Assembly (NCBI GenBank): GCA_002403905.1
Contig: DHIR01000112.1
Span: 1-7,209, forward strand
Direction: 5' to 3'
Origin: Mucilaginibacter sp. UBA4741
GTDB taxonomy: Bacteria > Bacteroidota > Bacteroidia > Sphingobacteriales > Sphingobacteriaceae
DNA: 7,209 bases
The notes beneath the pieces are model-generated. The model worked only from the letters and a program-made list of their open reading frames with translations, searched no databases and had not been told where the DNA came from. A program made the translations under genes and the position numbers. Shown piece after piece: positions 1-7,209 of the stretch (position 1 is the first letter of the stretch; each line of letters begins with the position of its first letter).

Positions 1-207
1 CTGATGGATAACTGGATACCTGATGCAGGCGGTATTATTGCTACACAGACTCTAAAAAAGACTGATGAGCTTAAAGGTATACCTGTTATTTATTTTTCGG
101 CAAACAGCGATATCCAGTTATTGGCCAACCATGCCGGTGCCGAAACTTATCTGGCTAAACCCTTTGACCTGGAAGAACTGGAGCGCGTAATAAGCACCGT
201 TGCCTAA
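1..207 (+). CDS. Response regulator receiver domain, C-terminal half (partial)
   Basis: This is the end of a two-component receiver (CheY-like) domain; its beginning lies outside the window, and the frame is open to base 1. Visible landmarks are the phospho-acceptor motif 'DNWIPDAGG', where the Asp (bases 7-9) is followed by Pro at +4 and Gly at +8 as in D-x-x-x-P-x-x-x-G; the switch Ser/Thr position in 'VIYFSA'; and the conserved Lys-Pro in 'YLAKPF'. The protein stops about 15 residues after that Lys-Pro, just where the last receiver helix ends (DLEELERVISTVA). No DNA-binding or enzymatic output domain therefore follows. It may be a single-domain regulator or the C-terminal receiver of a larger protein such as a hybrid histidine kinase; the missing 5' part decides this. 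The ATG at base 4 is internal to the fold, not the real start. The stop is followed 13 nt later by a strong terminator. Receiver identity is confident; partner and pathway cannot be seen. Confidence 0.9.
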   Translation: MMDNWIPDAGGIIATQTLKKTDELKGIPVIYFSANSDIQLLANHAGAETYLAKPFDLEELERVISTVA

Positions 208-220
208 CCAACATAAACCA

Positions 221-263
221 TAAAAAGAAACCCTCGGCTGCAATAGCCGAGGGTTTCTTTTTA
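221..263. terminator. Bidirectional intrinsic terminator (perfect 19-bp hairpin)
   Basis: The arms taaaaagaaaccctcggct (221-239) and agccgagggtttcttttta (245-263) are exact reverse complements around a 5-nt loop (gcaat). The stem has a GC-rich core (ccctcggct/agccgaggg), and on either strand the descending arm ends in tttcttttta. It sits between convergent genes, 13 nt after the response-regulator stop and 25 nt beyond the stop of the minus-strand barrel gene, so it most likely ends transcription of both. Confidence 0.9.
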
Positions 264-288
264 TATAGCATTTTAGATGATTCGATTA

Positions 289-3261
289 TTATTGAGGGCC
301 GCCGCCACCGAAACCGCCGCCGCCGCCACCTTGCCTGTCACCACGTGGAGGGCGATCACGTCCACCGCCATCGCCTCTTTTAAATTCGCCATCTTGCATT
401 GGTGAACGGCCTGCAAATTTTTGCAAGCGTAGCGCAAACGTTAACATATAATAACGGCCCAACCTGTTAACACTGGTTTGGGTTGTGCTGCTGCCATCAC
501 TGGCCACAGAAAATCCGGTATTTTGATTAAACAGATCAACCACAGCCATACGTAAAGTAGCCCTGTTTTGTGGCAGGAACCTGCGCTCTAAATAAGCACT
601 CAATATATTAGGGTTAGTTACAGGTATAGTATAACCAGCGTTTATTTGTTTTGTATAATCATAGCTGAATGTCCAGTTGCCAAAATAGTTTTTACCTGTC
701 AAACCAAGAGTTAACGCCCTTATATTGGTGTTTTGGCTTAATGAACTTGTGCCGGCTAAAGAGTTATCGGTTTTGCTTATAGAATAATTAGCGCTTGCCT
801 GGGCATCAATTACATTGGTTATATCTAACCTAAAACGTGCACCCGGAGTAAATGTTAATGTCTTTGCCAGGTTTTCTAATGTTGGCGATTGTATGCCATT
901 AGCATCTACAGCATCTACAAATGCAGGGTACCTTGTATAGCTAATATTACCGTTAAATATTACTGTATATTTACGCTCGTTCCAAGGCTTTGAATATAAT
1001 CCTTGTACGGATGCGGAAGAATAGCCATCAGCATTTAAATATCTTGTTAAGGTAGTGTTCGAAAAATCTTTTAGCCCGGGGTTTGCTATAATTGCTGCCG
1101 GGGTAAGTGTTCTGTAACTGGTAGTACGGGTTGCTACATAATGATCTATCTTGTTGTACGAAGCATTTAAAAACAGGATATTGCCTGATGTTATACCAAA
1201 TGAATTATATCGCAACGAAAAATTATTAACAAATTGTTGTTCCAGGTCTGGGTTACCCTGTACCGGGTATGATGCACTTGAAAGATCAACAACCGGCTGC
1301 AATTGGTTAAAAGATGGTTGACTGCTTGACCCATTATAATTAAAGCTAAATGACTCGTTTCGTGAAAAGTTATATAAGAAACGGGCAGACGGTATATAGT
1401 TTAGCTGACTTTTATGGGTGTTTATATTGTTGGTAATTGAGCGGCCATCTAAAACAGACGGCTGTACACCTATACCTAAAGTATAATTATATTTAGTATC
1501 AATAACACGATAGTTAAGGCCAACTCTGTTGGTTACAAAAGTGTAGTTATAATTATTACTTAGCTTTTGGTAATTGTTAAAAGTATTAGCTACAGATAAG
1601 GTATCTGTTTCTTTATCATTCGATGTATAAGAATGATTAAAATTATAGTTTAACTCCAGGTAAGATATAGCACCAATAGGCTCCAGGTAAGACATATTGC
1701 CACCATAAGTTGTGGTATGGTTATTTGTATTGATAACCTGGTTAGCCGGCACATTTGGCGAACCAACAGTGTAAGTTGCTACCGGATTATTATAAGATGT
1801 TGTTTGGGCAGTACTTGCATTAGCAAACAAACTAAAGTTACGGCCCTTTTTAGCAAAACGGTGATTAAATAAAGCATTAATGCTAAAATTAGGTGATGTT
1901 GAATTACTTACAATACTTGTTTTGTATGCTTTATCTACAGATCCCGAATTGTTTGAAAGTACATCTTCTAAAGACGATGAGTTTGTACTTGCATAAGTAA
2001 ATGAAGGTGATATTTTTAAATAGTTTATAGTATCAGGCTTGTACTCCAGGTTAAAATTAAACCTGTGGTTTATAGGGTTATCATTTGCTAATGTTTGATT
2101 GTTGGTGGTAGTACCCAAACCAGTATTGGTGCGCAATGTGTTGCTATTAGTAAATGTAGAGTTATCAGAAAAACTATAGCTGCCATATACAGATATGTAT
2201 TTCCCCCATTGGTCGCGATAATTGGTTCCTATTGCACGTGCGATTGTAATACCATCTTTAGTGCTGGCTAAACCGTTATTACCTCCGCCTTGCCTGCCGC
2301 CACCACGGTTACCGCCACCACCGCCGCCACCACCAAAATTGAAGGTGTTGGCATTAATATTATTGATATTGCCTAAAACTGTCACCTGTCTGTTGCCCTT
2401 AAAATTGAACAAATTTACAGAGCCAATATATCGGTTCTCATTACTTATGCCCGGCGCAGCAGGCAAAGCATCTTTACCGGCGCCGGCAGTTGCCTGTAGT
2501 GAATAACCATAGTTTTTATCAGACCGTATAGTAAAGTTTAATATTTTGTTAGGCTCGCCGGTTTTAACACCGGTAAGGTTAGCCTGATCGCCGTAATCAT
2601 CAATTATCTGTACACTCTCTAAAATATCGGCAGGGATATTTTTAGTAGCCGATTGTACATCGCCACCCATAAAGTCTTTACCGTTAATACGTACTTTGGT
2701 AATTGATTTTCCCTGGGCGCTAACGTTGCCATTCGCGTCAACATCAACACCCGGCATTTTCTTTAAAACGTCTTCAACCGGGGCGTTTTCGCGTACCGGA
2801 TAGGCTGCAATTTTATAATCAATCGTGTCTTCTTTAAATTTAATGGGGTTAACACCTACAATGGTAACCTCTTTAAGTTGCTTGCTTTCGCTTTTTAAAA
2901 CTATTGGAGGGATAACAAACGTATTATTGTCTGTTGGTGAAAAAGAATAATGCTTTATAACGCCCTGGTAACCAAACGATGATATAGTGAGCGTTATTTT
3001 GCTGCCTTTTATATTTAAAAAACTAAATTTTCCATCTATATCGGTAGCTACCTGAGTGCTATCGCCAAGGTCGGTTTTTAATTTAACAGTACTGCCGGGC
3101 AATGATTGTTTTGTCGAATCTATTAGCTTTCCCTGGACCCCGCGGCCCGTTTGTGCATAGCTATTACCAACAAATAAAACAATAAGGATTAGGGGCGTAA
3201 ATATATATATCATAAAATTTATAGTGCTCAGGTTTAAATAATTTAATATGCTAAAAAACAT
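289..3261 (-). CDS. TonB-dependent-receptor-like outer membrane beta-barrel protein
   Basis: This 990-aa protein has the layout of Bacteroidota TonB-dependent receptor-like proteins of the 'outer membrane protein beta-barrel family' type. A hydrophobic stretch (about 20-34, FTPLILIVLFVG) and 'NSYA-Q' around 36/37 suggest a signal peptide, although no Lys/Arg precedes it. Residues about 41-120 form a carboxypeptidase-regulatory-like beta-sandwich (GVQGKLID..., DIDGKFSF, SFGYQG). A TonB-box-like 'KEVTIVG' lies at 130-136. The plug spans about 140-250 (VEDVLKKMPGVDVDANG, ITKVRINGKDFMGGD, ADILESVQIIDDY). The rest is Asn/Ser/Thr/Tyr-rich alternating beta-strand sequence up to the final strand YYMLTFALRLQKF. 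Two glycine-rich stretches occur, at about 310-330 and 958-990. There is no SusD-like neighbour, so it is not a standard SusCD pair. The transported or bound substrate is unknown. Met17 (base 3213) is an alternative start that gives a more compact signal peptide; neither start has a clear ribosome binding site. Confidence 0.88.
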   Translation of the reverse strand: MFFSILNYLNLSTINFMIYIFTPLILIVLFVGNSYAQTGRGVQGKLIDSTKQSLPGSTVKLKTDLGDSTQVATDIDGKFSFLNIKGSKITLTISSFGYQGVIKHYSFSPTDNNTFVIPPIVLKSESKQLKEVTIVGVNPIKFKEDTIDYKIAAYPVRENAPVEDVLKKMPGVDVDANGNVSAQGKSITKVRINGKDFMGGDVQSATKNIPADILESVQIIDDYGDQANLTGVKTGEPNKILNFTIRSDKNYGYSLQATAGAGKDALPAAPGISNENRYIGSVNLFNFKGNRQVTVLGNINNINANTFNFGGGGGGGGNRGGGRQGGGNNGLASTKDGITIARAIGTNYRDQWGKYISVYGSYSFSDNSTFTNSNTLRTNTGLGTTTNNQTLANDNPINHRFNFNLEYKPDTINYLKISPSFTYASTNSSSLEDVLSNNSGSVDKAYKTSIVSNSTSPNFSINALFNHRFAKKGRNFSLFANASTAQTTSYNNPVATYTVGSPNVPANQVINTNNHTTTYGGNMSYLEPIGAISYLELNYNFNHSYTSNDKETDTLSVANTFNNYQKLSNNYNYTFVTNRVGLNYRVIDTKYNYTLGIGVQPSVLDGRSITNNINTHKSQLNYIPSARFLYNFSRNESFSFNYNGSSSQPSFNQLQPVVDLSSASYPVQGNPDLEQQFVNNFSLRYNSFGITSGNILFLNASYNKIDHYVATRTTSYRTLTPAAIIANPGLKDFSNTTLTRYLNADGYSSASVQGLYSKPWNERKYTVIFNGNISYTRYPAFVDAVDANGIQSPTLENLAKTLTFTPGARFRLDITNVIDAQASANYSISKTDNSLAGTSSLSQNTNIRALTLGLTGKNYFGNWTFSYDYTKQINAGYTIPVTNPNILSAYLERRFLPQNRATLRMAVVDLFNQNTGFSVASDGSSTTQTSVNRLGRYYMLTFALRLQKFAGRSPMQDGEFKRGDGGGRDRPPRGDRQGGGGGGFGGGGPQ
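292..390 (-). repeat. Glycine-rich C-terminal tail of the barrel protein (GGC-rich DNA)
   Basis: Residues about 958-990, beyond the predicted last barrel strand, are a Gly/Arg/Asp/Pro tail: an RGD/RPPRGDR-type charged part, then runs of six and four glycines separated by Phe, ending in PQ. The DNA is built largely from GGC/GGT codons (read as gcc/acc triplets on the + strand), making this a GC-rich island in an otherwise AT-rich gene. A C-terminal tail on a TonB-type barrel would be expected to lie in the periplasm; that is inference from the family topology. Confidence 0.75.
2272..2334 (-). repeat. Internal glycine-rich insert in the barrel (GGC/GGT-rich DNA)
   Basis: Residues about 310-330 of the barrel protein comprise eight consecutive glycines followed by NRGGGRQGGGNNG. 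They lie after an early barrel strand (RQVTVLGNINN) and before ITIARAIGTNY. The + strand shows the complement as repeated ccgcca/ccacca triplets at about 2284-2334. Counting strands from the plug, this position suits an outward-facing loop, but the topology is only inferred. Triplet-repeat DNA of this kind is prone to length change. Confidence 0.7.
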
Positions 3262-3458
3262 ATCAGACGTAAAGGTTCAATTTATATTACGTTTAACAAT
3301 TAACCTAATACTATTGTTACATTATTAACCCTATTTAGTTTATTAATACCATAATTGTTACATACAACAACGCTATGCATTAACAATATAACTCTAAACA
3401 ACACAAGGAGTTAATTATTAGGTTAATACAGCGTTGTAACTAAATAACCATAAAATTG

Positions 3459-3492
3459 TTTGGCACTATTAGTTAACTAATAATGATATTTG
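3459..3492 (+). promoter_or_regulatory. Possible pdxJ promoter (Bacteroidota-type)
   Basis: A TTTG at 3459-3462 is followed after 22 nt by GATATTTG (3485-3492), which matches seven of the eight positions of an expected TAnnTTTG -7 box if the unspecified bases are counted (first base G instead of T). The 22-nt spacing is at the long end. The start of transcription would fall near 3497-3500, leaving a leader of under 20 nt before the pdxJ ATG at 3516. This is pattern matching only. Confidence 0.35.
3467..3482. promoter_or_regulatory. 16-bp perfect palindrome, possible operator
   Basis: The sequence tattagttaactaata is an exact self-complementary 16-mer. It lies between the proposed -33 and -7 elements of pdxJ and is framed by a further 7-bp inverted pair, cactatt (3464-3470) and aatagtg (3502-3508). 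A dyad inside a promoter spacer is a typical position for a dimeric regulator, but no regulator is encoded nearby and AT-rich palindromes can arise by chance. Confidence 0.35.
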
Positions 3493-3515
3493 CGCTTCCA
3501 AAATAGTGATATAAT

Positions 3516-4232
3516 ATGGCCCGGTTATCTGTCAACATCAACAAAATAGCTACCCTTCGTAATTCACGCGGTGGTAACAACCCAAATCTGATACAAGTTG
3601 CAAAAGATTGCGAACGCTTTGGCGCGCAAGGCATAACCGTGCATCCGCGTCCTGACGAAAGGCACATTCGCTACAATGATGTTTTTGAACTTAAAAAAAT
3701 AGTTACTACCGAGTTTAATATTGAAGGCAATTGCCAGGAACAAAAATTTATTGACTTGGTACTAGCCAACAAACCCGAGCAAGTAACATTAGTGCCTGAT
3801 GTGTTGGGGCAGATAACATCAAACCATGGCTGGGATACCATTAAAAATCAACAATATTTAAAGGATATGATTGCGGTATTTAAAAATGCCGGTATCCGTG
3901 TTTCTATTTTTGTTGACCCGGTGGTTGAAATGGTTGAAGCCGCCGCCACAACCGGAACCGACCGCATAGAGCTTTACACAGAAGCCTATGCCCTCCAATA
4001 TTTACAGGATAAAGAAGCGGCCATAGCCCCTTATATTAAAGCTGCCGGGGCCGCGCAAAAAGTTGGTTTAGGCATTAATGCAGGCCATGACCTTGACTTG
4101 AACAACCTAAAATATTTTGCTGAAAATATACCCGCATTAGACGAAGTTAGTATTGGGCATGCGCTAATAACGGATGCGCTGTATTATGGATTGGAGAACA
4201 CTATACAGATGTATTTAAGACAACTGGTTTAA
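3516..4232 (+). CDS. pdxJ: Pyridoxine 5'-phosphate synthase (PdxJ)
   Basis: PdxJ condenses 1-deoxy-D-xylulose 5-phosphate with 3-amino-2-oxopropyl phosphate to pyridoxine 5'-phosphate, the last ring-forming step of the DXP-dependent vitamin B6 pathway, in the cytoplasm. The 238-aa length fits this TIM-barrel family. Family landmarks compared from memory with the E. coli enzyme: [15 protein letters not shown] (6-20), the catalytic His43 region [12 protein letters not shown] with Arg45 and His50, Glu70 (FNIEGN), LVPD (92-95), Glu152 (RIELYTE), the late catalytic His191 (NAGHDL), and the phosphate-binding SIGHALI (212-218). The start is firm: an in-frame TGA lies two codons upstream (3507-3509). 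There is no Shine-Dalgarno sequence, as usual in this phylum. Asn9-Lys10 replace the Asp-His seen in E. coli; I recall this as normal for Bacteroidota. gcvP, whose product needs PLP, follows 161 bp downstream on the same strand. Confidence 0.96.
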   Translation: MARLSVNINKIATLRNSRGGNNPNLIQVAKDCERFGAQGITVHPRPDERHIRYNDVFELKKIVTTEFNIEGNCQEQKFIDLVLANKPEQVTLVPDVLGQITSNHGWDTIKNQQYLKDMIAVFKNAGIRVSIFVDPVVEMVEAAATTGTDRIELYTEAYALQYLQDKEAAIAPYIKAAGAAQKVGLGINAGHDLDLNNLKYFAENIPALDEVSIGHALITDALYYGLENTIQMYLRQLV

Positions 4233-4336
4233 AACCAAAGTTACAGCCCCAAAAAGATGTATTTTATTCTGCCTTTTAAGCCTCAAAACAAATATAATTT
4301 CCCGTGTAATTTTAGGGTTACTATTTGGTTATCAAA

Positions 4337-4367
4337 TTGATTGTCAACGGGTAAAATTGTACCTTTG
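4337..4367 (+). promoter_or_regulatory. gcvP promoter, Bacteroidota consensus
   Basis: TTG (4337-4339), 20 nt, then TACCTTTG (4360-4367) is an exact fit to the Bacteroidota sigma-factor consensus TTG-N19-21-TAnnTTTG. Transcription would begin at about 4371-4375, giving a leader of about 20 nt before the gcvP ATG. That is too short for a glycine riboswitch, and none is visible in the gap. The rest of the pdxJ-gcvP gap (4233-4336) shows no convincing terminator hairpin, so read-through from pdxJ remains possible. Confidence 0.65.
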
Positions 4368-4393
4368 CGATAAATATATAACTGATACTTTTC

Positions 4394-7209
4394 ATGGCAT
4401 TAAACACCGCTTACGAGGAAAAATTTGAGGGCAGGCACATTGCACCTAATCAGGCAGATACCGCACAAATGCTTAAAGCTACAGGCGTAAATACGCTTGA
4501 CGAGCTGATAGCGCAAACGGTACCGGCAAAAATACGATTAAAAAATCCGCTTAACCTGCCGGCTGCAAAAAGCGAGTTTACCTACTTAAAAGATCTTAAA
4601 CAAACAGCATCAAAAAACAAGGTTTATCGCAGCTATATTGGCCAGGGATATTATGATGTTATTGTACCGGGTGTTATCCAACGTAATATATTAGAAAACC
4701 CCGGATGGTACACTCAGTATACCCCGTACCAGGCAGAGATAGCACAAGGCCGTTTACAGGCTTTGTTAAACTTCCAAACCATGGTTATTGACTTAACCGG
4801 GATGGAAATTGCCAACGCCTCTTTATTAGACGAAGGCACAGCGGCTGCCGAGGCTATGTTTATGCAATATACTTTGCGTAAAAAAGAAGAGGCTAAAACC
4901 TTCTTTGTATCAGAAGAAGTATTCCCCCAAACTATAGATATTTTAAAAACCAGGGCAGAGCCTTATGGCATTACCCTGCAAATTGGCGACCACCGCACGG
5001 TTGAGTTAACCAACGATATGTTTGGCGCCATAGTGCAATACCCGGCCGGACACGGTGCCGTTTACAACTATGCTGATTTTGCAGCTAAGGGGCATGAAAA
5101 AGGCATGAAACTAACAGTTGTTGCTGATATTATGAGCTTAATACTCCTAACCCCTCCGGGCGAATGGGGTGCTGACATTGTGGTAGGTACTACCCAACGT
5201 TTTGGTGTACCAATGGGCTTTGGCGGCCCGCATGCCGCCTTCTTTGCTACTAAAGAAGAATACAAACGCTCTATACCGGGCCGCATAATTGGTGTTACTA
5301 TTGACAGCGCGGGCAACTACGCTCTACGTATGGCACTGCAAACCCGCGAGCAACATATCCGCAGGGATAAAGCAACCTCTAACATTTGTACCGCGCAGGC
5401 ATTATTGGCTATTATGGCTGGTATGTATTCGGTATATCATGGCCCTAAAGGTTTAAAACTGATTGCCGAACGTGTACACGGTTTAGCTATCCTTTTAGGT
5501 CAAAGTTTAGAAGCATTAGGCTTTAAACAATTAAATGAGGCTTATTTTGATACCGTTAAGTTTGACCTGGGCGATTTGGTTGGCCCTATCCATTCTGAAG
5601 CGTTAAACAACGAGGTTAACCTGAATTATAACGGATCGGTAGTTACTATTGCTATAGATGAAACAACATCGCCCGAGGATATAAAAACCTTAGTGCGCTT
5701 ATTTGCCAAAGTAAAAGGCAAAACCATTGCTGCTATTGATTTTGACGGATTACAAGCCGGTTTAACAACCGTTATCCCTGCTGATCTGCAACGTACATCG
5801 ACTTATTTAACGCATGGGATTTTTAACTCGCACCATTCAGAACATGAAATGCTGCGTTATATAAAATCATTAGAAACTAAAGATCTTTCGCTTTGCCACT
5901 CTATGATTGCTTTAGGCTCATGTACCATGAAACTAAACGCCACTACCGAAATGGTACCCGTTACCTGGGCAGAGTTTAGCCGCATGCACCCTTTTGCACC
6001 AACCGACCAAACCGGCGGTTACATGCAATTGTTTGATGAGCTGAACCGCTGGTTAAGCGAGATCACCGGCTTTGCAGCCATGAGTTTGCAGCCAAACGCC
6101 GGCGCGCAAGGCGAGTACACGGGCCTGATGGTTATCCGCGCTTACCATCATGACCGTGGCGATCATCACCGCAATGTGGTGCTTATCCCTTCGTCTGCAC
6201 ACGGTACCAACCCTGCATCGGCAGCAATGGCCGGCATGAAGATAGTAATTGTTAAATGCGACGATAATGGTAACATTGATGTTGCCGACATGAAGGCAAA
6301 AGCCGAAGAACATAAAGACGATTTGTCTTGCCTGATGGTAACTTACCCATCAACTCACGGTGTATTTGAAGAGTCTATCATTGATATCTGCCAGATTATA
6401 CATGATAATGGCGGCCAGGTTTATATGGACGGCGCTAACATGAACGCGCAGGTTGGGTTAACCAGTCCGGCCAATATTGGTGCCGATGTTTGCCACTTAA
6501 ACTTACATAAAACCTTCTGTATACCGCATGGCGGTGGTGGCCCGGGCATGGGCCCTATCGGTGTAGCTAAACACCTGGTTCCGTATTTACCGGGACACGC
6601 GGTTGTTGATATTGATAACGGTAAAGCTATCCACGCGGTGTCTGCGGCCCCTTGGGGTTCGGCTTCTATTCTGATCATATCGCATGCTTATATAGCCATG
6701 ATGGGCGGCAATGGGTTAACCAATGCTACCAAATACGCTATCCTTAACGCCAACTATATTAAAACAAGGCTAGAGGGCCATTATCCTGTATTGTACACCG
6801 GCTCACACGGCCGTTGCGCACATGAGATGATATTGGATTGCCGATCATTTAAAGCAGCAGGTATAGAGGTGGTTGACATTGCCAAACGTTTAATGGATTA
6901 CGGTTTCCACGCGCCAACAGTATCGTTCCCGGTTGCGGGTACAGTAATGATAGAGCCGACAGAGTCAGAACCTAAACATGAGCTTGACCGTTTCTGCGAT
7001 GCTATGATAGCTATCCGTAAAGAAATTGCCAAGGTTGAAGCAGGGGCATCAGACAGAATTGATAACCCACTTAAAAACGCGCCGCATACAGTGAGCGTTA
7101 TTACAGGTAACGAATGGGAACACCCATACAGCCGCCAAAAAGCAGCCTTCCCGCTGCCATATGTAGCAGCATATAAATTCTGGCCATCAGTAGGCCGGGT
7201 TAATGATAC
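4394..7209 (+). CDS. gcvP: Glycine dehydrogenase (decarboxylating), P-protein; 3' end cut by window
   Basis: GcvP is the PLP-dependent P-protein of the glycine cleavage system: it decarboxylates glycine and passes the aminomethyl group to the lipoyl arm of the H-protein, in the cytoplasm. The frame is open from ATG 4394 through 938 codons to the window edge with no stop or frameshift. The family is usually about 950-960 aa, so only about 20 C-terminal residues are missing (the read ends at VGRVND). The N-terminal half (to about 440) shows [20 protein letters not shown] and [17 protein letters not shown]; it is the single-chain (fused) form, not split GcvPA/GcvPB. The C-terminal half has [10 protein letters not shown] (from 507), SAHGTNPAS (601-609), [10 protein letters not shown] (from 679) and the PLP lysine at about 706 in [19 protein letters not shown]. 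An in-frame TAA at 4379-4381 fixes this ATG as the first start. It has its own promoter, and pdxJ lies upstream. Confidence 0.97.
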   Translation, partial: MALNTAYEEKFEGRHIAPNQADTAQMLKATGVNTLDELIAQTVPAKIRLKNPLNLPAAKSEFTYLKDLKQTASKNKVYRSYIGQGYYDVIVPGVIQRNILENPGWYTQYTPYQAEIAQGRLQALLNFQTMVIDLTGMEIANASLLDEGTAAAEAMFMQYTLRKKEEAKTFFVSEEVFPQTIDILKTRAEPYGITLQIGDHRTVELTNDMFGAIVQYPAGHGAVYNYADFAAKGHEKGMKLTVVADIMSLILLTPPGEWGADIVVGTTQRFGVPMGFGGPHAAFFATKEEYKRSIPGRIIGVTIDSAGNYALRMALQTREQHIRRDKATSNICTAQALLAIMAGMYSVYHGPKGLKLIAERVHGLAILLGQSLEALGFKQLNEAYFDTVKFDLGDLVGPIHSEALNNEVNLNYNGSVVTIAIDETTSPEDIKTLVRLFAKVKGKTIAAIDFDGLQAGLTTVIPADLQRTSTYLTHGIFNSHHSEHEMLRYIKSLETKDLSLCHSMIALGSCTMKLNATTEMVPVTWAEFSRMHPFAPTDQTGGYMQLFDELNRWLSEITGFAAMSLQPNAGAQGEYTGLMVIRAYHHDRGDHHRNVVLIPSSAHGTNPASAAMAGMKIVIVKCDDNGNIDVADMKAKAEEHKDDLSCLMVTYPSTHGVFEESIIDICQIIHDNGGQVYMDGANMNAQVGLTSPANIGADVCHLNLHKTFCIPHGGGGPGMGPIGVAKHLVPYLPGHAVVDIDNGKAIHAVSAAPWGSASILIISHAYIAMMGGNGLTNATKYAILNANYIKTRLEGHYPVLYTGSHGRCAHEMILDCRSFKAAGIEVVDIAKRLMDYGFHAPTVSFPVAGTVMIEPTESEPKHELDRFCDAMIAIRKEIAKVEAGASDRIDNPLKNAPHTVSVITGNEWEHPYSRQKAAFPLPYVAAYKFWPSVGRVND

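Larger units (their letters stand above)
3262..3515. other. Divergent AT-rich intergenic region between the barrel gene and pdxJ
   Basis: These 254 bp hold no gene that I can support. They must carry the promoters for two divergently transcribed genes. Structures seen are a 12-bp inverted repeat (attaacctaata 3299-3310, tattaggttaat 3416-3427); an 8-bp inverted repeat (acaacgct 3367-3374, agcgttgt 3430-3437); the word ATTGTTA in both orientations (+ at 3313 and 3354, - at 3294-3300 and 3381-3387); a 10-bp direct repeat attgttacat (3313-3322, 3354-3363); and a 16-bp palindrome listed separately. I found no convincing Bacteroidota -7 box for the minus-strand gene. The repeats could be regulator sites, but AT-rich composition makes some of them likely by chance. 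Confidence 0.6.

Noticed and set aside
4..207. A complete 67-aa protein starting at base 4
   Set aside because: The ATG falls one codon before the phospho-acceptor Asp in the middle of a receiver fold, and the frame is open upstream, so it is the tail of a longer gene.
2222..2506. Plus-strand 94-codon open frame with a long proline run
   Set aside because: It is the antisense shadow of the glycine-rich insert in the barrel protein; its prolines are the complement of the glycine codons.
3473..3667. Minus-strand 64-codon open frame overlapping the pdxJ start
   Set aside because: It runs antisense into well-conserved PdxJ sequence, shows no recognisable domain, and would remove the pdxJ promoter region.
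4233..4336. Possible glycine riboswitch or pdxJ terminator in the pdxJ-gcvP gap
   Set aside because: The predicted gcvP leader is only about 20 nt, and the gap has no paired GC-rich helices. The small inverted repeat tggttt-a-aaacca over the pdxJ stop (4226-4238) has a 1-nt loop and no useful hairpin.
5068..6678. Three minus-strand open frames of 82-86 codons (5068-5316, 6053-6313, 6421-6678)
   Set aside because: All lie inside the continuous gcvP coding frame, have no recognisable domains and are antisense shadows.
4394..7209. Possible broken or frameshifted gcvP
   Set aside because: Reading the frame codon by codon gave no stop or shift over 938 codons, and all main motifs including the PLP lysine are in place; the missing end is due to the window edge.

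Overview
The window looks like an ordinary chromosomal stretch from a member of the Bacteroidota, most likely a Sphingobacteriaceae-type organism (Mucilaginibacter/Pedobacter-like). Three things point there: the outer-membrane protein has the carboxypeptidase-regulatory-like domain + plug + barrel architecture typical of that phylum; PdxJ carries the '[11 protein letters not shown]' and 'ITSNHGWD' signatures I associate with Bacteroidota; and the promoter of the last gene matches the Bacteroidota consensus (TTG-N20-TAnnTTTG) with no Shine-Dalgarno sequences at the starts. The genus is inference; no rRNA or other taxonomic marker is present.

Layout. (1) 1-207, + strand: the C-terminal half of a response-regulator receiver domain, cut by the left window edge and ending right after the receiver fold. 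(2) 221-263: a perfect 19-bp inverted repeat with T-runs on both sides, a bidirectional terminator between two convergent genes. (3) 289-3261, - strand: a 990-aa TonB-dependent-receptor-like outer-membrane beta-barrel protein with two glycine-rich low-complexity segments. (4) 3262-3515: an AT-rich divergent intergenic region with a 16-bp palindrome, a 12-bp inverted repeat and repeated ATTGTTA words. (5) 3516-4232, + strand: pdxJ. (6) 4233-4393: intergenic, with a clear promoter. (7) 4394 to the right edge, + strand: gcvP, intact in frame for 938 codons and lacking only about the last 20 residues because the window ends.

How the genes relate. PdxJ makes pyridoxine 5'-phosphate, the precursor of PLP, and GcvP is a PLP enzyme (P-protein of the glycine cleavage system), so the neighbours are a cofactor-making gene and a cofactor-using gene on the same strand. 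The 161-bp gap and gcvP's own promoter suggest separate transcription starts, not a tight operon. The outer-membrane protein and the response regulator have no evident functional link to these two.

I found no CRISPR array, RNA gene, insertion sequence, phage or defence gene, and nothing that qualifies as a new system. The points most worth a second look are the two glycine-rich segments of the barrel protein and the repeat structure of the pdxJ-side intergenic region.
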